Below, piece after piece: positions 54,543-63,567 of a DNA stretch of 64,000 bases (position 1 is its first letter; every line of letters starts with the position of its first letter). Below the pieces are notes generated by a model. That model was given only the letters and a program-made list of their open reading frames with translations, had not been told where the DNA came from and did not search any database. Position numbers and translations under genes: made by a program. Source of the DNA: a bacterium. Its GTDB lineage: Bacteria > Bacillota > Clostridia > Lachnospirales > Lachnospiraceae. The DNA lies in assembly GCA_028724545.1 (NCBI GenBank), contig JAQYCU010000039.1:62001-126000 (forward strand), read 5' to 3'.

Positions 54543-55826
54543 ATGGTAACAGCTATTGTTGGCGCTAACTGGGGAGACGAAGGAAAGGGAAAAATCACGG
54601 ATATGTTAGGACAGGAATCTGACATTATCGTGCGTTTCCAGGGAGGAAGCAATGCAGGACATACGATTATTAATGATTATGGTAAGTTCGCATTACATTT
54701 ACTGCCATCCGGAGTTTTCTATGACCATACCACAAGCATTATTGGAAATGGTGTTGCTTTGAACATTCCATATCTGTTTAACGAAATTAATTCGCTGGTA
54801 GAAAAAGGAGTTCCAAAGCCTAAGATTTTAGTGTCTGACAGAGCACAGATACTGATGCCATATCATATTGCATTTGACCAGTATGAAGAAGAACGTTTAG
54901 GAAAGAAATCGTTTGGTTCTACAAAGTCAGGTATTGCTCCATTTTATTCTGATAAATATGCAAAAATCGGAATTCAGGTTTCCGAATTATTTGATGATGA
55001 AGTGTTAGAAGATAAGGTTGAGCGCATTTGTGAGCAGAAAAATGTTATTTTGAAATATCTGTATCATAAACCGGAACTGGATAAAGAAGAGTTAATGAAT
55101 ACATTAAGGGAATATCGCGATATGGTAGCACCTTATGTATGTGATGTTTCTGCTTACCTGCGTCAGGCAATTGCAGACGGAAAGAACATTCTCTTAGAAG
55201 GACAGTTAGGCTCTTTAAAAGACCCGGACCACGGAATTTATCCAATGGTTACATCTTCTTCTACACTGGCAGCATACGGTGCAATCGGTGCAGGTATTCC
55301 ACCGTATGAGATTAAGAGAATTGTAACAGTTGTAAAGGCATACTCAAGTGCAGTAGGTGCAGGTGAGTTTGTCAGTGAAATTTTAGATGAGGAAGAGGCA
55401 GATAAACTCCGTAAGCACGGTGGAGATGGTGGAGAATATGGTGCCACAACAGGTCGTCCACGTCGTATGGGATGGTTTGATGCTGTTGCCAGCCGTTACG
55501 GATGCCAGATTCAGGGTGCTACAGAAGTTGTCCTGACAGTACTTGACTGTCTTGGTTATCTCAAAGAAATCCCGGTTTGTGTAGGATATGAAATTGATGG
55601 AAAGGTAGTCAAAGACTTCCCTGTTACTGCAAAACTGGCAAAAGCAAAACCGGTTTATGAGGTGCTTCCGGGATGGGAATGTGATATCAGTGGCATTACA
55701 GATTATGATAAACTTCCAGAAAACTGCAGAAAATATGTAGAGTTTATCGAAAAAGAGATTGGAGTACCGGTTACTATGGTATCCAATGGACCAAAGAGAA
55801 CAGATATTATTTATCGCAATAAATAA
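54543..55826 (+). CDS. purA: Adenylosuccinate synthetase
   Basis: 427 residues from ATG at 54543; the ATG at 54531 lies in the GGAGG site. Joins aspartate and IMP with GTP to form adenylosuccinate, the first step to AMP. Motifs GANWGDEGKGKITDML (GTP and IMP site), QGGSNAGHTI, GSTKSGIAP and GATTGRPRRMGWFD. Same ATGGAGGAAATTATG start arrangement as pfkA. Together with purB it completes IMP to AMP. Confidence 0.97.
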   Translation: MVTAIVGANWGDEGKGKITDMLGQESDIIVRFQGGSNAGHTIINDYGKFALHLLPSGVFYDHTTSIIGNGVALNIPYLFNEINSLVEKGVPKPKILVSDRAQILMPYHIAFDQYEEERLGKKSFGSTKSGIAPFYSDKYAKIGIQVSELFDDEVLEDKVERICEQKNVILKYLYHKPELDKEELMNTLREYRDMVAPYVCDVSAYLRQAIADGKNILLEGQLGSLKDPDHGIYPMVTSSSTLAAYGAIGAGIPPYEIKRIVTVVKAYSSAVGAGEFVSEILDEEEADKLRKHGGDGGEYGATTGRPRRMGWFDAVASRYGCQIQGATEVVLTVLDCLGYLKEIPVCVGYEIDGKVVKDFPVTAKLAKAKPVYEVLPGWECDISGITDYDKLPENCRKYVEFIEKEIGVPVTMVSNGPKRTDIIYRNK

Positions 55827-55841
55827 TGTGATAAAATAAAA

Positions 55842-55900
55842 GGGCTGCCGGCGAAGAGAATCAGATAAAGCAGAATATCATTTTCTTCGTCTGGCAGCCC
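55842..55900. terminator. Hairpin after purA
   Basis: GGGCTGCC (55842-55849) pairs with GGCAGCCC (55893-55900), extended by GCGAAGA/TCTTCGT past one bulge, with a 28-base loop. The following sequence (GATTCTATTT) is only weakly T-rich on the + strand; on the reverse strand TTTTATTTT follows. Probable weak or bidirectional terminator. Confidence 0.5.
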
Positions 55901-55970
55901 GATTCTATTTAGCAGTGCAGTCCTTAATCCATAGGACAGTTAGTTGTAGTTCGGAGGGGAATGAAACGAT

Positions 55971-58460
55971 ATGAAATACAGTAGGCAGGACGTCAAAAAG
56001 AAAAAAGAACATATTGTAAAAAGTTCTTCTAAAAAGTCGTACCGTATCAGAAAATATATGGGCTATGTCAGTGCAGTCATTGTGATTGCACTTGTTTTTG
56101 CGTGTCTTATCAGTGCCTTTCGTATTGTGCGTGGCTGGGTAAACCAGGCTCAGAAAATTGATGAACTGGATTTGCTGACCAAGGGAACACCAAGCGTGAT
56201 GTATGACATTGCCGGCAAGGAAATCCAGACGTTAAAGGCGTCTGATATTGATAGTGAATATATTGCGATTTCGGATATTCCATCATCCGTGCAGCAGGCA
56301 TTTGTAGCTGTGGAGGACAAAAACTTCTATAAACATCACGGTGTAGATATGTCCAGCATCATCCGGTCTGTTTATGAAGAAATGACAGGGAATGACAAAA
56401 ATAAAAAGTCATCCGACACGATTACAAATCAGCTGATTGAAAACCAGATTATGGAAAACCAGAATGAAGATACCGTTTCAGAAAAGATTTCGGCAACGGT
56501 AGTGGAACAGTTCCTTGCAGCTGACATTGAAAAATCCATGAGCAAAAAAGAAATTCTGGAGTACTACCTGAATACTATTAATCTTGGCGATGGAATTATG
56601 GGTGTGCAGGCAGCTTCTAAGAGATATTTTGACAAAGATGTTGCCGATGTAACGGTGTCGGAAGCTGCTGTACTGGCTTCCATTGTTGCAGACCCGGCAA
56701 AGTACGAACCGGTCAGCCAGCAGGAAAATAATGCAGAAAAGCGAAAAGATACATTGAAAAAAATGCTGGAAGAACGCTATATTTCGGAAGACGAATATGA
56801 AGACGCACTGGGGGATGACGTTTATCTCAGAATCCAGAATATCAGTGCGACCAAGATTAACACAAAGGACAAGTTAAATTCATATTATACGGATGCCGTG
56901 GCAGAGCAGATTATTACAGATTTGAAGGAAAAACTGGGATATACCCAGACACAGGCATATCACGCATTGTATCGTGGTGGTCTTCAGATTTACACCTGTC
57001 AGGACAGCAGTATGCAGAGCATCTGCGATTCGGTCATAAATGATGACCAATATTATCCGGCAGCCACTAAGTCGTATCTGACATACAGCCTGATTGTCGC
57101 AAAAGACGGTATTACGAAGGAATATAGTGAGATTGATGTCAAAAATTATATTTATAATACACAGCAGGAAAGTATTTCACTGTATTTTCACAATGTAAAA
57201 AAAGCAAAGAAATATGTATCTGATTTCAAAAAGTATATTTTAAACAATGGTGGTGTGCTGATTTCGGAAAATATCCAGCTGGTGAAGCAGCCACAGGTTT
57301 CTTTTGTATTGCTGGAGCAATCGACAGGCAGGGTAAAAGCCATTGTCGGTGGACGGGGTCAGAGGGTTGCCAATCGTGCAATCAACCGGGCCACGGAGGC
57401 AAAAAGGCAGCCGGGCTCAGCATTTGGAATCCTTTCTGCGTATCTGCCGGCACTGGATACCAGTGGTATGACACTAGGCACGATGCTAAAGGGCAGTGAC
57501 GAAAATCAGATAACGATGCGTGATGCTATCGTGACAACGAATGATTTTGCAGCAACCGGCGTATTAGAGCAGGTTTCTGTTCGGACTGGTTATGAATATC
57601 TGAGAAAATTAGGCTTTTCCACGATTGTAATGGGACGCAAAAACGAAGATGGCAGAACAGAAAGCGATATGACGCCGGCACTGGCAACCGGCAGACTGAC
57701 AGATGGTGTAACCAATCTGGAACTGACGGCAGCTTATGCAGCCATAGCCAACAAAGGGATTTATCAGAAACCACGTTTTTATACAAAGATTGTTGATGCA
57801 AACGGGGAGGTGCTGCTGGAAAATGAAGCAGATTCTACAAGAGTGATGAAAGAGTCTTCTTCGTGGCTGTTAACGGATACGATGCAGGAAATTGTGAATG
57901 AAGGCATGGCAGGAGCCGTGAAGTTCCGGAAACTCAATGTAGAGCAGGCAGGAATGATAGGAAACACGCAGAAACATTCGGACCGTTGGTTTGAAGGATA
58001 TACACCGTATTATACGGCAGGTATCTGGACGGGACAGGAAGAGGGCAGTGCTGCATCAAATACAGATTATCAGCTGACGCTCTGGCGTGAAATTATGGAG
58101 CGCATTCATAAGCAGAAAAAACTATCCAAAGGAAAATTCAGCGATTGCACAGATATTATTTCCAGCGAAATATGTACGGAGTGTGGCAAAAAAGCAGTTG
58201 AGGGATTGTGCAGCAAAGTGCAGAACAAATCGTACAACCGGACGGAATTTTTTGCTATCGGCACACAGCCGGCTGAAAAATGCGACTGTCATATGAAATA
58301 TCGTATTTGCAAAGCATCGGGACAATTGGCTGGAGAAAACTGTCCTGAGAAGGATATTTATGAAAAAGTAATCCGGCGAAATCTTCCTGATAAGGCAAAG
58401 ACAGGGGAAGAAAACGAGATACCGGAAGAAACCTGTGAGATTCATAATAAACAGGAATAG
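55971..58460 (+). CDS. Class A PBP with degenerate transpeptidase site
   Basis: 829 residues: cytoplasmic basic tail, one membrane segment (about 31-50), GT51 glycosyltransferase domain (about 75-260) and a transpeptidase-like domain (about 425-710), then a Cys-rich tail. GT51 motif 1 is intact (E115 in VEDKNFYKHHGVD) and the motif 3 Glu aligns with E179, but the RK before it is AT and QQL is NQL. In the transpeptidase half SxxK reads S483-AF-G486, SxN reads T522-T-N524, and KTG reads M662-I-G664: no acylation machinery is left. The fold is otherwise well kept (WFEGYTPYYTAGIWTG). Likely a scaffold or glycosyltransferase only. GGAGG site upstream. Confidence 0.88.
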   Translation: MKYSRQDVKKKKEHIVKSSSKKSYRIRKYMGYVSAVIVIALVFACLISAFRIVRGWVNQAQKIDELDLLTKGTPSVMYDIAGKEIQTLKASDIDSEYIAISDIPSSVQQAFVAVEDKNFYKHHGVDMSSIIRSVYEEMTGNDKNKKSSDTITNQLIENQIMENQNEDTVSEKISATVVEQFLAADIEKSMSKKEILEYYLNTINLGDGIMGVQAASKRYFDKDVADVTVSEAAVLASIVADPAKYEPVSQQENNAEKRKDTLKKMLEERYISEDEYEDALGDDVYLRIQNISATKINTKDKLNSYYTDAVAEQIITDLKEKLGYTQTQAYHALYRGGLQIYTCQDSSMQSICDSVINDDQYYPAATKSYLTYSLIVAKDGITKEYSEIDVKNYIYNTQQESISLYFHNVKKAKKYVSDFKKYILNNGGVLISENIQLVKQPQVSFVLLEQSTGRVKAIVGGRGQRVANRAINRATEAKRQPGSAFGILSAYLPALDTSGMTLGTMLKGSDENQITMRDAIVTTNDFAATGVLEQVSVRTGYEYLRKLGFSTIVMGRKNEDGRTESDMTPALATGRLTDGVTNLELTAAYAAIANKGIYQKPRFYTKIVDANGEVLLENEADSTRVMKESSSWLLTDTMQEIVNEGMAGAVKFRKLNVEQAGMIGNTQKHSDRWFEGYTPYYTAGIWTGQEEGSAASNTDYQLTLWREIMERIHKQKKLSKGKFSDCTDIISSEICTECGKKAVEGLCSKVQNKSYNRTEFFAIGTQPAEKCDCHMKYRICKASGQLAGENCPEKDIYEKVIRRNLPDKAKTGEENEIPEETCEIHNKQE

Positions 58461-58465
58461 AAAAA

Positions 58466-58518
58466 TAGTCCGGCGACAAACAGGATTATATTGTTTGTTC
58501 GCACGGACTATATTTTTT
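58466..58518 (+). terminator. Terminator of the PBP gene
   Basis: TAGTCCG (58466-58472) plus CGACAAAC pairs with GTTTGTTCG and CGGACTA (58504-58510) across a short loop, then TATTTTTT. The 3' arm contains the stop codon of the convergent DUF3881-like gene. Confidence 0.75.
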
Positions 58519-59389
58519 CAAAATCGCTATGTCCCTGCATCCAGATAACGCCTTTGAAACGGCGTCCAATCATTGGCTCGCCCAGCAAATCATCTTTGTG
58601 AATACAGACATTAATCAGAATATCATTGCAGTTTAGAAGCATCTGGTAGACTTCTTCATTTGTGAAAGTGTTGGTTACAACGGACCAGTTTACAATGGTG
58701 CCAAGAATAGAATAGTGGTCGGATTCGGAACCGTATGGAATGAAACTGGTTTCCACAAGAGAATACAAATCCTCTGATTTAATCCGGTTGCGAATCTTTG
58801 CCGTCGTATCAATATCTTCAATCGTCAGGTCGTCGATGGCTTCCTGGTCGCCGTCTTTTGCACGGGCAATCAGGTAATTCCGGTGCAGGGAACGGATTTT
58901 CTGTGTCTGGGAAGTATAGGTATCGTGGTAAACACCAAGCAGAATCGTTCCTTTCAGTGAAAGCCCGGAAAGTGTCAGTTTCGCCTTGTGTGGTGTGTTG
59001 TCAGCACAATGGAGTTCAAGATAATCCACTGCATTTTGCAGATAGAAAATCATAGAAATGCCAAGACGCAAATCATCACACATTCCTGTAAAAGCGTTGG
59101 TGTCCACACGTTTGTTGACACTGACGGCTTCGCAGGAAGTAATCAGCCGGCTTTCGCAATATGGAAAGTAATGTTCCATATAAAAGAACCCTTTTTCGTC
59201 ATATTCTCCACGGAGGGCAATGCCTATCTGGGGACCGACTTCCATTGCAAATTCTGTATACGTGCAATTATTGGTAAGTTTGATTTTCCTTTTTTTGTCT
59301 GGTTGTGCCATAACCTTGCCAAAGATGGGGTCAAGTTCACGACGGCTTTTGATATTACTAAAACCAACGGCTCGCAAAAATCGGTGCAT
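58508..59389 (-). CDS. DUF3881-like protein, unknown
   Basis: 293 residues from the ATG at 59389 (MHRFLRAVGFSNIKSRREL), preceded 12 bases by AGGAAGG; an ATG 11 codons upstream has no ribosome site. Soluble, mixed alpha/beta, with no catalytic motif that I can name. It resembles the Lachnospiraceae family recalled as DUF3881. Divergent from sufC across about 200 bases, and convergent with the PBP gene. Confidence 0.8.
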   Translation of the reverse strand: MHRFLRAVGFSNIKSRRELDPIFGKVMAQPDKKRKIKLTNNCTYTEFAMEVGPQIGIALRGEYDEKGFFYMEHYFPYCESRLITSCEAVSVNKRVDTNAFTGMCDDLRLGISMIFYLQNAVDYLELHCADNTPHKAKLTLSGLSLKGTILLGVYHDTYTSQTQKIRSLHRNYLIARAKDGDQEAIDDLTIEDIDTTAKIRNRIKSEDLYSLVETSFIPYGSESDHYSILGTIVNWSVVTNTFTNEEVYQMLLNCNDILINVCIHKDDLLGEPMIGRRFKGVIWMQGHSDFEKI

Positions 59390-59497
59390 AGCGTGAAAAT
59401 TCCTTCCTAAGTATTGTTGCATTAATCATACTACGCAAAAGTGTGGGGTGCAAGTGAAAATATGAAAAGGATGTAATGAAAATGAGGCACACGGGTG

Positions 59498-59526
59498 TTG
59501 TAATTCCTTAGAAATTCATATATAAT
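59498..59526 (+). promoter_or_regulatory. SigmaA promoter of sufC-sufB
   Basis: TTGTAA (59498-59503), 17-base spacer, TATAAT (59521-59526), 65 bases before sufC. Confidence 0.85.
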
Positions 59527-59591
59527 AGTATGCTTAGAGAAGGTTTACCCATCTCGAAGAAAAATATTCCTTTAGAAGGGAGAAAATCAGC

Positions 59592-60317
59592 ATGTTAGAG
59601 TTGCAGAATGTCTGCTATCAGGTTACGGAAGATAGCAGTGATAAGGAAATATTAAAAGACATAAATGTTAAGATTGATGACCATCTTGTGGTTATTACAG
59701 GGCCAAACGGTGGTGGAAAATCGACACTTGCAAAAATGATAGCAGGTATTATTAAACCGACGTCCGGAAAAATTATTTTGGATGGAGAAGATATTACGGA
59801 CTGCTCTATTACAGAGAGGGCAAATAAAGGTATCAGTTTTGCTTTTCAGCAGCCGGTACGTTTTAAAGGACTTACCGTTATGGACTTAATCCGTCTGGCA
59901 GCAGGCAAAGAGATTAGCGTTTCCGATGCCTGCAATTATTTATCAGAAGTCGGATTGTGCGCAAAAGATTATATCAATCGGGAGTTAAATGACAGCCTTT
60001 CCGGTGGCGAGATGAAACGTATTGAGATTGCAATGATTCTTGCGAGGGGAACAAAGTTTTCTATTTTTGATGAGCCGGAAGCAGGTATCGATTTGTGGAG
60101 TTTCAAAAATCTGATTCAGGTTTTTGAAAAAATGTATCAGCAGATACAGGGAACTATTTTGATTATTTCCCATCAGGAACGTATTTTAAATATAGCAGAC
60201 CGTGTTATTGTAGTATCAGATGGAGAAATTATTAATGACGGCACAAAAGAAGAGGTTTTGCCGACATTAATGAAAAATGATATTGCGTGTGCAACATTGT
60301 TGGACAAACTGCAGTAA
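59592..60317 (+). CDS. sufC: SufC-like Fe-S assembly ATPase
   Basis: 241 residues. ABC-type ATPase without membrane partner: Walker A GPNGGGKST, Q-loop FAFQQP, signature LSGGEMKR and Walker B FSIFDEPEAGIDL, the last two in the form typical of SufC (LSGGE-x-KR, EPEAGID). It drives the SufB-like scaffold of the next gene to build Fe-S clusters. Only these two SUF genes are present here, with no sufS, sufU or sufD, the layout described as the minimal SUF-like system. AAGGGAG precedes the ATG. Confidence 0.92.
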   Translation: MLELQNVCYQVTEDSSDKEILKDINVKIDDHLVVITGPNGGGKSTLAKMIAGIIKPTSGKIILDGEDITDCSITERANKGISFAFQQPVRFKGLTVMDLIRLAAGKEISVSDACNYLSEVGLCAKDYINRELNDSLSGGEMKRIEIAMILARGTKFSIFDEPEAGIDLWSFKNLIQVFEKMYQQIQGTILIISHQERILNIADRVIVVSDGEIINDGTKEEVLPTLMKNDIACATLLDKLQ

Positions 60318-60397
60318 AGCAATTGAGGAAAATGCAGGATGTGCGCTTATAGCACAGGAAAAGTGACAAAAATCAAGAAAACAGGAGGAACCAGAAT

Positions 60398-61315
60398 ATG
60401 GATTCAATAGAGAAGAATTTGTTAGAACAAGTGGCTGATATCCATTCCGTTCCGGAAGGAGCCTATAACATCCGTTCTAACGGTGAACTGGCTGGAAGAA
60501 ATACAACGGCAAATATTGATATTGTAACAAAAGAGGACAAACCGGGCATTGATATTATTATCAAACCCGGCACAAAAAATGAAAGTGTCCATATCCCTGT
60601 CGTATTAAGCCAGTCAGGATTAAAAGATATGGTATATAACGACTTCTATATCGGCGAAAATGCAGAAGTGACAATTGTGGCAGGATGTGGTATTCACAAT
60701 TGTGGCGTGGATACTTCCGAGCATGATGGTATTCACACATTTTATATAAAAAAAGGCGCGAAAGTAAAATATATCGAAAAACATTATGGCGAAGGTGATG
60801 GAGAAGGAAAGCGCATCCTGAATCCGACGACGGTAATTCACGTAGAGGAGGACGCAGCTTTTGAAATGGATTCCGTGCAGATTAAAGGTGTAGATTCTAC
60901 TGTGCGCGATACCGAGGCTGATTTGGCAGCAGGAGCTTCTCTTGTGATTCACGAAAAGATTATGACGCATGGAAGCCAGCTGGCCGAAACGAATTTCAAG
61001 GTAGATATGAATGGAGAAGGCAGCAGTGCGAATGTGATATCCCGTTCGGTTGCCAAAGGAAAGTCAAAACAGGTATTTTCATCGATTATCAATGGAAATA
61101 ATGCCTGCAGTGGTCATACGGAATGTGATGCGATTATTATGGATGGCTCCAGTGTAACAGCTGTACCACAGCTGACAGCAAATAATATTGACGCAGCCCT
61201 GATTCACGAAGCAGCCATTGGAAAAATAGCAGGTGACCAACTGAACAAATTAATGACATTAGGATTGACAGAAGCAGAAGCAGAAGAGCAGATTATCAAT
61301 GGATTCTTAAAATAA
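60398..61315 (+). CDS. sufB: SufB-like Fe-S scaffold (short form)
   Basis: 305 residues, against about 470 for standard SufB. The right-handed beta-helix SufBD core is seen from about 60 to 270 and the C-terminal signature AALIHEAAIGKIAGDQLNKL (the conserved Glu-His region) followed by LTEAEAEEQIINGF. Cys candidates: C100 and C105 (CGIHNC), and C240/C246. AGGAGG precedes the ATG, 80 bases after sufC. Expected to work with SufC as a two-protein assembly unit; the hydF gene near the right edge is another Fe-S maturation gene. Confidence 0.9.
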   Translation: MDSIEKNLLEQVADIHSVPEGAYNIRSNGELAGRNTTANIDIVTKEDKPGIDIIIKPGTKNESVHIPVVLSQSGLKDMVYNDFYIGENAEVTIVAGCGIHNCGVDTSEHDGIHTFYIKKGAKVKYIEKHYGEGDGEGKRILNPTTVIHVEEDAAFEMDSVQIKGVDSTVRDTEADLAAGASLVIHEKIMTHGSQLAETNFKVDMNGEGSSANVISRSVAKGKSKQVFSSIINGNNACSGHTECDAIIMDGSSVTAVPQLTANNIDAALIHEAAIGKIAGDQLNKLMTLGLTEAEAEEQIINGFLK

Positions 61316-61339
61316 GAAAAGGAGATAAAAGGCAAGGAT

Positions 61340-62206
61340 ATGAGCAAGATTGTTGTAATGACGGACAGTAACAGTGGGATTACGCAAAGCGAAGCAGAGG
61401 AACTGGGAGTAGAAGTACTTCCTATGCCTTTCCTGATTGATGGAGAAACTTATTTTGAAGATATCAGTCTGACGCAGGAAGAGTTTTATGAAAAATTGCA
61501 GCAGGATGTAGATATCTCTACTTCCCAGCCAACACCGGAAAGTGTTATGGAAGTCTGGGACAAACTTCTGCAGGACGCAGAAAGTATTGTATATATTCCG
61601 ATGTCAAGTGGATTGTCGGGTTCCTGCCAGACAGCTATGATGCTGGCACAGGAGTACGATGGAAGAGTGCAGGTGGTAGATAACCAGCGAATTTCCGTTA
61701 CACAGCGTCAGTCGGTACTGGATGCACTGGAACTGATAGAAAGAGGTATGACAGCTGCAGAAATCAAAGAATATCTAGAAAAAGTAAAATTCGAGTCCAG
61801 CATTTATATTATGTTAGATACATTAAAATATCTGAAAAAAGGTGGCAGAATTACGCCGGCGGCAGCAGCACTTGGTTCTGCACTGCGTTTAAAACCGGTA
61901 CTTACCATTCAGGGAGAAAAACTGGATGCATTTACGATTGCGCGCACGAAAAAACAGGGCGTAAGCAAAATGTTATCGGCTATCGAAAATGATATTATTA
62001 CCCGTTTTGGTGGTCTTGAAAATATGAAAAATATTCATATGGAAGTAGCACATACGCAGAATGAAGAAGCAGCAGAAGAATTTGTTGAAATTATCAAGGA
62101 AAAATTTGGTGTAGGGGAAGTGGTAAGCAGTCCTCTTTCTCTGAGTATATCCTGCCATATTGGTGCCGGCGCACTTGCCATTGCGTGCACCAAAGCGATT
62201 GATTAG
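61340..62206 (+). CDS. DegV-family fatty-acid-binding protein
   Basis: 288 residues. DegV/FakB family: TDSNSGITQSEAEELGVEVL start, the fatty-acid pocket motif TSQPTPESV, SSGLSGSCQTA and the C-terminal GAGALAIA. FakB-type members present fatty acids to the FakA kinase for membrane lipid synthesis. AAGGAG precedes the ATG, 24 bases after sufB, so it probably shares the transcript. No fakA is visible. Confidence 0.92.
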   Translation: MSKIVVMTDSNSGITQSEAEELGVEVLPMPFLIDGETYFEDISLTQEEFYEKLQQDVDISTSQPTPESVMEVWDKLLQDAESIVYIPMSSGLSGSCQTAMMLAQEYDGRVQVVDNQRISVTQRQSVLDALELIERGMTAAEIKEYLEKVKFESSIYIMLDTLKYLKKGGRITPAAAALGSALRLKPVLTIQGEKLDAFTIARTKKQGVSKMLSAIENDIITRFGGLENMKNIHMEVAHTQNEEAAEEFVEIIKEKFGVGEVVSSPLSLSISCHIGAGALAIACTKAID

Positions 62207-62286
62207 TCAGAATATATCATTATAGAGTGGCGTATTTATACGGAAAAATGACAGAACGGTTGTGTATAGCAGAAAGGGAGATGGTT

Positions 62287-63534
62287 ATGGGTTATATTGA
62301 CGAGTTAGGAAAAAATGCTGTAGCAGCAAAAAGCAGTATTGCAAATGCTTCTACCGGCGAGAAAAACAAAATTCTGATGGAAATTGCAACGGTATTACGC
62401 GAGAATACGGATGTGATTTTGCAGGAAAATGAAAAAGACATTGCACAGGCAAAGGAAAATGGCATCTCGGATACTATGACAGACCGTCTTCGTCTGACGA
62501 AGGAACGCATAGAAGGGATTGCAGATGCCTGTGTTCAATTAGTCAATTTAGAAGACCCGGTAGGGGAAATTATGGAAGGCTCTGTTCGCCCAAATGGTAT
62601 GCGCATTACCAAAGTCAGAGTTCCTATGGGAGTTGTTGGGATTATTTATGAGTCCCGTCCAAACGTTACAGTAGATGCAGCCGCCCTTTGTTTGAAGAGT
62701 GGAAATGCAGCCATTCTGCGTGGTGGCAAAGAGGCGATTCATTCCAATAAGATTCTGATGCAGCTGATGCAGCAGGCGATTGCTTCCTGTGGATATCCGA
62801 AGCAGACAGTGCAGTTAGTGGAAGATACATCAAGGGAAGTGTCTACGGATATGATGCGTGCCAATGATTATATTGACGTGCTGATTCCACGTGGTGGGGC
62901 AGGTCTGATTCAGGCAATCGTAAAAAATGCCACGGTTCCGGTTATTGAAACCGGTACCGGAAACTGTCATATTTATGTTGATGCAGCAGCAGATTTGGAA
63001 ATGGCAGTTTCGATTACAGACAATGGGAAAACGCAGCGTCCGAGCGTATGTAATGCATTGGAAACATGTCTGGTGCACAAGGATGTGGCAGCAGAATTTT
63101 TGCCGAAATTGAAAAAGGCATTCGATAAACATCAGGTGGAAATCCGTGGTTGTGAAAAAACAAGAGAGATTTTAGGCGACACAGTTATTCCGGCAACGCA
63201 GGAAGACTATGCAACAGAATTTTTAGATTATATTATTTCGATTAAAGTAGTGGAAGACATTGATGAGGCGATTGCCCATATCCGTAAGTATAGTACAGGT
63301 CATTCAGAATGTATTATTACTGAAAATTACAGCAATGCTGAAAAATTCCAGAAAGAAATTGATTCAGCCTGCGTTTATGTAAACTGTTCCACCCGTTTTA
63401 CCGACGGAGGGGAGTTTGGACTGGGCGCAGAAATTGGCATTTCCACACAGAAACTTCACGTAAGAGGACCGATGGGACTTCGTGAACTGACAACAATGAA
63501 ATATCTGATTAATGGAAATGGACAAATACGATAG
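62287..63534 (+). CDS. proA: Gamma-glutamyl phosphate reductase
   Basis: 416 residues from ATG at 62287 (AAAGGGAG six bases upstream); the ATG two codons earlier is too near that site. Reduces gamma-glutamyl phosphate to glutamate semialdehyde, second step of proline synthesis. ALDH fold: NVTVDAAALCLKSGNAAILRGG, ETGTGNCHIYVD, catalytic Cys in RPSVCNALE, and the C-terminal VNCSTRFTDGGEFGLGAEIG. No proB is alongside. It is followed 33 bases later by hydF. Confidence 0.96.
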   Translation: MGYIDELGKNAVAAKSSIANASTGEKNKILMEIATVLRENTDVILQENEKDIAQAKENGISDTMTDRLRLTKERIEGIADACVQLVNLEDPVGEIMEGSVRPNGMRITKVRVPMGVVGIIYESRPNVTVDAAALCLKSGNAAILRGGKEAIHSNKILMQLMQQAIASCGYPKQTVQLVEDTSREVSTDMMRANDYIDVLIPRGGAGLIQAIVKNATVPVIETGTGNCHIYVDAAADLEMAVSITDNGKTQRPSVCNALETCLVHKDVAAEFLPKLKKAFDKHQVEIRGCEKTREILGDTVIPATQEDYATEFLDYIISIKVVEDIDEAIAHIRKYSTGHSECIITENYSNAEKFQKEIDSACVYVNCSTRFTDGGEFGLGAEIGISTQKLHVRGPMGLRELTTMKYLINGNGQIR

Positions 63535-63567
63535 TTTCTGAAAGAGTGCAAAGAAAGGGGAGACATC

